Positions 59,691 through 64,000 of a stretch of DNA of 64,000 nt are shown one piece after another; position 1 is the stretch's first letter, and each line of letters begins with the position of its first letter. A model generated the notes under the pieces. It was not told the origin of the DNA. It did not search any database and saw nothing but the letters and a program-made list of their open reading frames with translations. The DNA comes from Nephrocerus scutellatus (lineage: Eukaryota; Arthropoda; Insecta; Diptera; Pipunculidae). Location: positions 17,099,462 to 17,163,461 of the forward strand of contig OX352763.1 in the NCBI GenBank assembly GCA_947095585.1, read 5' to 3'. The position numbers and the translations under genes are program-made.

Positions 59691-61215
59691 TGAATGATAA
59701 GTGCATGGTACTTTTTAGGTTTATGCTTAGATTGACCGAGTATCAATCTCCAAGAGGTCTTTATTCATATGGCCAAATGCATTACTAATCGCATTTGAAG
59801 GGCTACTTATAAATAGTTGAATTGCCTTACATATGAATAGTACAAGAGAAAGAGAAAGAGTAGCGGTACAAAAATAGACCCTTGTGGTACATTTAGTGAC
59901 GGCCAACAAATGTATACCGCTTTTACCCATTTTTGTCTGTTAACTACGAAGAAAGCTTTAACTTTCGCTGTATAAACTGAGCAGTTGAAGTCATAATTTA
60001 ATTTTTTAATTTTGATTGATTCCTTATTATTTGTCAAGATTACGTGTTTATCTATATCGATTTATATTTATCGTAAATATCTACATTTCTTTTTTGGCTA
60101 AGTCGATGTTGCTGTACATCTTGTATAGTTTGTAGTTGAATCGTTTTCTTCGAAGCCGGTAAAACGTAAAAAGCAGAGCAAAGTAAAATTCTTATGATAC
60201 TCGTACATTTATTTTGCGCTTTTGATAGGCTCCATGCTTCATTGCCATATAGTTGGACTGTTTTAGGTAAAAATTCAAACAATGAAGGGTTTTTTTAAAT
60301 AACTTTTATGGTTTTGTTCAAAATGTTACATAATTAAAGAAAAATGCTTATCTAATATATTTGCCATGTCTTCATATTAAATCTGCGGTGACTAGTTAAA
60401 CCTTTTATTGATTTTTAGTGATTGGATTGCGACTATGATCACACAATATGTATTAGTAAGCAAAATTTCATTAAACAAAATACACTTATTTTTACCATTA
60501 AATCTAAAATTGACGGACAATTTAGCTCGTTTTTTAAATCTTAAAAGGAATTTCATGTTTTGTCATAAAAAGTTACGGCTTTTTTACCGAGAAAAATAAC
60601 TGCATTTTAAGATGTTATCACCCAACTATGTGGAACTTTGTTCGCACTACACATTTATAGATAAAATTCTTTTTTTTTTGCTGTGATAAGGTTAACCGTT
60701 AATCATTTATTGTATTTATTTAGAATTTTTATGAAGATAATCACACTGGAACACGTTGCCAAATTATCCAAATTTTTCATTGAAAATCCAACGTCGATTC
60801 CGTGAACTTATACGACGAAATTGGTATTTTTATGATTCTTACCGTGATATGATCGATGAATATTTCTTTAATTCAAATGATCATTTACTCTTAGTTTCCG
60901 CACGTACGTGATACGATGTACATCTAATGGATCCATTGAGTTATTGTTGAACTGCATTACTGCTGTTAACATGTGTGTGGTTGAGTTGATGCATGAATCG
61001 TTCTAAAAGGTTGCCTAGCGTTGGGTTCAGAACCAATTTTACGAAACTAAAACCGAACATAACCATGGATAAAATGAAGATGTTGTGTAGTAAGGCATGA
61101 CTAGATTTTACTTTATGCACTCGACAATATTTAAATTATTTTTTTAACAATTGCTTAGCCGAATTATATTGAAACAAGCAGCCTACGTCTAAATGGGCCC
61201 TGGTTTATTTTATTT
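59691..61215. other. AT-rich non-coding stretch
   Basis: A minus-strand frame (60282-60052) shows LYGNEAWSLSK, which weakly recalls the LLYGSETW segment of LINE proteins. Otherwise nothing was recognised. Confidence 0.3.
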
Positions 61216-61374
61216 AATTTAATATCAATTGTCTTACAACGAAAATATTTCTCAATTTTATTTAAAAGTGTTAGTCCCATTATGGTTAAACTCTCTGCTA
61301 AAATTTGTGAACCACTGAAATATTTCATCACAGTTTAAGAACTACTTTGTGAGTGAGTGACATAGCCAATTAGT
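61216..61374 (+). repeat. Dispersed repeat C, copy 2
   Basis: Partner of 4976-5142. Common words are tcaattgtcttacaa, aaatatttctcaattttatt, gtcccattatggtt and acatagccaattagt. Flanks do not match, so the boundaries are probably those of the repeat. Confidence 0.65.
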
Positions 61375-62889
61375 GTGTGTTTGTAAATATAGGATCATTT
61401 TTTTAGTTTACTTGATTAAAGCTATGCTGAAAAGATGTCAACTCCATCCTTTGTGTATTCATCTCAAAGCGCACTGAATGGCATCATACATGAACATGCT
61501 TGCTAAGTGAAGAATTAACTCCGCGCACTCATCTTATAAAATATTCCTTGTTATGGAAGTCTGTAGCTGTTGATGTTTTTTGTGACGCCAACCATAATAG
61601 CAGTTGTTTCAGCGATTGTTGCTGCTTGCTCTAGCGTCTAGCTTATTCTTTTCCTTATATACTCGTACATTTGTTTAAACATAGTTATTTCCATTTTCAT
61701 TGCGATCTCCGCATGTGCACAGTAAAATGTAATTGTGCTTATCATGTAATGCTGTCATATAGAATTTAAAATTATTTCATGAAGAGTAATTATGAAAAAT
61801 GTACGAAGGGTAATAACACAGACTATAAGAATCAAGAAATAGTATCAATAGAAATAGCATATCACCAACTCCAATGCGCATACAAATTTGCTACATTTGG
61901 TAGTTTTTTTATTAGAATACTGAACATAAGTTACGTCAACTCTTTACATCTGTCCAGTAATTGCTATACATACTACCTTCAAGTGGTGACCCACAATATA
62001 TTAAGTCGTAAGTTTCTTTTGAGTTTATATGCAGGATGCATGTGTCCACAACATGCGTAGATCACAAGATTAATAATGTTAGGATGTTTCGAAACATACA
62101 GATTGTGTAGATCACACGATTCGTATGTGGGGGGCGATGCATAGCATACAAATTGTGATGTCGAACGGATCGTATTACGAAGCTTCACTGCTTACTTAGC
62201 TACCACCTCACAAGGCAGAGACAGCGGCAGTGAAATGCTGGGATTTGTAGTGGCAAGAATTTAACTGCTGCTTAGTGACTCGTTTATATGACAGAACGAT
62301 TTCAGGGGCGTCCGGGCAACGAAGTTTGCAGCGAACTTTGGGATATGACATATGAGGGATTTACGTCAGTGAAAGCTTAGAGTAATAAATACATAGGGTC
62401 TTTTTCTTAAACAAGAAGATGGTCAAATACATAGGGTCTTTTTCTTGAACAAGAAGTTGGTCAAATTTAAAATTAAAATTTTCGGCCAATTTTGGACTAA
62501 TCTTACACACATCACTTTGCGAAATGTATTGTACCGTAAAGAATATCACGTCTATTTGATTTTACTTCTTCTTATGTTCTTACTCTGTTTAATTCTGAAA
62601 ACTGTTTTATCACGAGTAAAGCTTAGCGAATATTGAGCACAGCACAGCACAGCGTAGCTTGATGCTCTGTGTTAGATTCGAGTGACTTTCATAAAAAGAA
62701 GATAAGTCAATCTAGGGCCTATCACTATCAAAAGCAACACTTTATATTCCAGTGAGTGCCTTTATTTAATATTTCGGAGTTTTCATCGATAAAAAGGCTT
62801 AGCTGGAATTCTTACATCAAGTCCGCCCCAGAACACGCCAATAGGGCCATGTAGGGTCTAAATTGTAAAAAATGACACACTGTATGTAT
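61375..62889. other. AT-rich non-coding stretch
   Basis: Near 62395-62465 a short direct repeat of about 44 bp (aatacatagggtctttttct, aaacaagaag) occurs twice. No coding domain was recognised. Confidence 0.35.
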
Positions 62890-63421
62890 ACAATGGTGGT
62901 GATGCTTATTATCACGTAAGCGCCCATCGTTTGGTAGTCTAAAGTTCTTGAACGGACAACGGCAACTAAGCTTCAGAAGCTTCAAGCGATTGCCTGCTCT
63001 ACGACAACATTATAAGCTGTCGTAGAACTTCCACCAACCAATCTTTATTAGGAAGACGGCCACTAAATGCGCTATTAACCTGCAGTTATAATATAGGTAC
63101 AAACTACGTGACCATTTAGGACAACTGAAAATGCTTCACTCAATACCTGAAAGAGACATGTTCTGCACTATCCCCAATATTATAGCCAACGAGTACTGTT
63201 TTGGCAAGTTATTTGAGGAAGAAATATTAGACCGTGCAAGCTTGTCTAGTTCACAGATGGATCAAAGATGATATCTGGATTTGAAGCTAGTGTTTTTGGA
63301 CCCATCAGCAAATACTCGATACCAATGGGAATTAGTCCCACGGTTTTCCAGACTGAACTCCATGCCATTGAGATCTGCGGCAGTATAAACTTAAGTTAAT
63401 GTATTAAAGGCGGAAGGATAT

Positions 63422-63430
63422 ATCTCCTTT
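63422..63430 (+). repeat. Left 9-bp target-site duplication (atctccttt)
   Basis: The identical nonamer occurs at 63801-63809. It flanks the foldback element exactly at its GGT/ACC ends. LINE sequence matching the 46.6-kb copy lies outside both. Confidence 0.85.
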
Positions 63431-63800
63431 GGTTCTATGACATTTTCTAGAAAAACATTTGCTAGAAAAACATTTTCTCGAAAAACATTTGCTCGAAAAC
63501 ATTTTCTCGAAAAACATTTGCTCGAACGTAATTTTTTGGTAAAATAAATAACCGAAAAATTTTAAAAAAAACTCTCGTTTCGCGAACAAAAATTACTCGC
63601 GATAGTTTTTAGAAGGATGAAAACATAGACTATTTAGTTTTCGAGAAAATGTTTTTCTAGCAAATGTTTTTCGAGCAAATGTCGTTTTATATACATATAC
63701 ATTTTCTAGCAAATGTTCTTCGAGTAAATGTTTTTCGAGTAAATGTTTTTCGAGAAAATGTTTTTCGAGCAAATGTTTTTCGAGTAAGTGTCTGGGTACC
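63431..63800. mobile_element. Foldback-type (FB/MULE-like) non-autonomous DNA element, 370 bp
   Basis: The ends are ggt...acc. The left arm (63441-63535) is built of 15-bp units, aaaaacatttgctcg alternating with aaaaacattttctcg. The right arm (about 63637-63790) carries the same units in reverse complement, with one 20-bp interruption. The middle (about 63536-63636) is unique and AT-rich. Drosophila FB elements also have arms of short tandem repeats and make 9-bp target duplications, as here. No transposase is encoded. The LEKHLLEKH-like frames on either strand are artefacts of the 15-bp period. Confidence 0.85.
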
Positions 63801-63809
63801 ATCTCCTTT
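63801..63809 (+). repeat. Right 9-bp target-site duplication (atctccttt)
   Basis: Exact copy of 63422-63430 on the other flank of the element. Confidence 0.85.
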
Positions 63810-64000
63810 TTATGTGGTCAGACAGAACTTAAAGCGCTGTCGTCCAACTTCATGGACTCCTTATTAGTTAAGTGCTGATACGATGCACTACAATCCCTAG
63901 CCAGACATAACAGGGTAAAACTCGGATGGAATCCTGGTCATCAAGGAATTGCAGGCAACGAATCTGCAAATGAACTAGCTAGGGTTGGCTCAGAATATAC

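Larger units (their letters stand above)
62890..64000 (+). mobile_element. LOA/R1-type LINE, connection and RNase H, interrupted by a foldback element
   Basis: The piece starts in the connection region (KLQKLQAIACSTTTL-like near 62970, SIPERDMFCTI near 63140). The RNase H domain follows from 63250: FTDGSKMISGFEASVFGPIS, with the first catalytic Asp, then TELHAIEI with the catalytic Glu, to about 63380. It is broken by a 370-bp insertion at 63431-63800. RNase H resumes after it with LKALSS, the KLGWNPGHQGIAGNESANEL segment and continues off the right edge. Stops exist before the insertion as well (63397), so the copy may already have been dead. Confidence 0.85.

Noticed and set aside
60052..60282. 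A further LINE fragment (LYGNEAWSLSK on the minus strand)
   Set aside because: Only one short motif resembles LINE proteins, and no other family landmark lies nearby. It is kept as a note only.
63593..63867. Repetitive proteins with LEKH or FRVNV units
   Set aside because: The 15-bp period of the foldback arms creates them. They have no start context and lie on opposite arms in opposite frames.
1..64000. Bacterial or phage systems, CRISPR arrays, operons
   Set aside because: Spliced gene structure, LINEs, SINEs and the base composition show insect nuclear DNA. No regularly spaced repeats of CRISPR type were found.

Overview
This is a eukaryotic window of insect type, most likely a higher dipteran (a fly). 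The sequence is AT-rich and gene-poor. It holds one multi-exon host gene with GT-AG introns, sitting among many decayed non-LTR retrotransposons, a tRNA-derived SINE, two degenerate satellite families and simple repeats. A fruit-fly-like (tephritid or drosophilid-related) source is a guess. Species cannot be read from the sequence. No rRNA gene, genuine tRNA gene, CRISPR array, operon or bacterial feature is visible.

The only convincing host gene lies on the + strand at about 37.26-39.14 kb. It encodes a secreted or membrane-anchored leucine-rich-repeat protein. A signal-peptide exon, a large LRR exon and a C-terminal exon with a hydrophobic segment join in phase, and the first junction completes the N-terminal cysteine cap. 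A splice acceptor just before the start codon suggests that an untranslated 5' exon lies further upstream.

The rest is mostly transposon remains. (1) RTE-A is an RTE-like LINE (endonuclease plus reverse transcriptase) with a TGATG-type 3' end. At least twelve fragments lie on both strands, the longest at 50.97-52.95 kb. (2) RTE-B is a second RTE-like LINE, at 0.54-1.12, 28.35-29.03 and 43.88-44.52 kb. (3) A LINE of LOA/R1 type with an RNase H domain lies at 22.8-23.4, 27.6, 40.1-41.3, 46.4-48.6 and 62.9-64.0 kb. (4) A CR1/Jockey-like LINE (Daphne/Kiri type) lies at 2.2-3.0, 15.2-15.4, 17.4, 23.4-23.7 and 24.1-24.4 kb. (5) A Jockey-clade fragment lies at 36.5-37.0 kb, directly upstream of the LRR gene. 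(6) A tRNA-derived SINE has seven recognisable copies, the best at 34.54 kb. (7) Satellite 1 has monomers of about 110 bp (5.3-6.0, 17.6 and 52.95 kb), and satellite 2 has units of about 150 bp (30.8 and 56.2 kb).

The most distinctive single structure is a 370-bp foldback-type element at 63431-63800. Its arms are built of 15-bp tandem units in inverted orientation. It lies inside the RNase H region of a LOA-like LINE and is flanked by an exact 9-bp target duplication. The stretches between these features (6.2-8.2, 11-15, 18-19.6, 32.5-34.5, 44.5-46.4, 48.6-51, 53-55.4 and 59.7-62.9 kb) are AT-rich non-coding DNA in which I recognise no gene.
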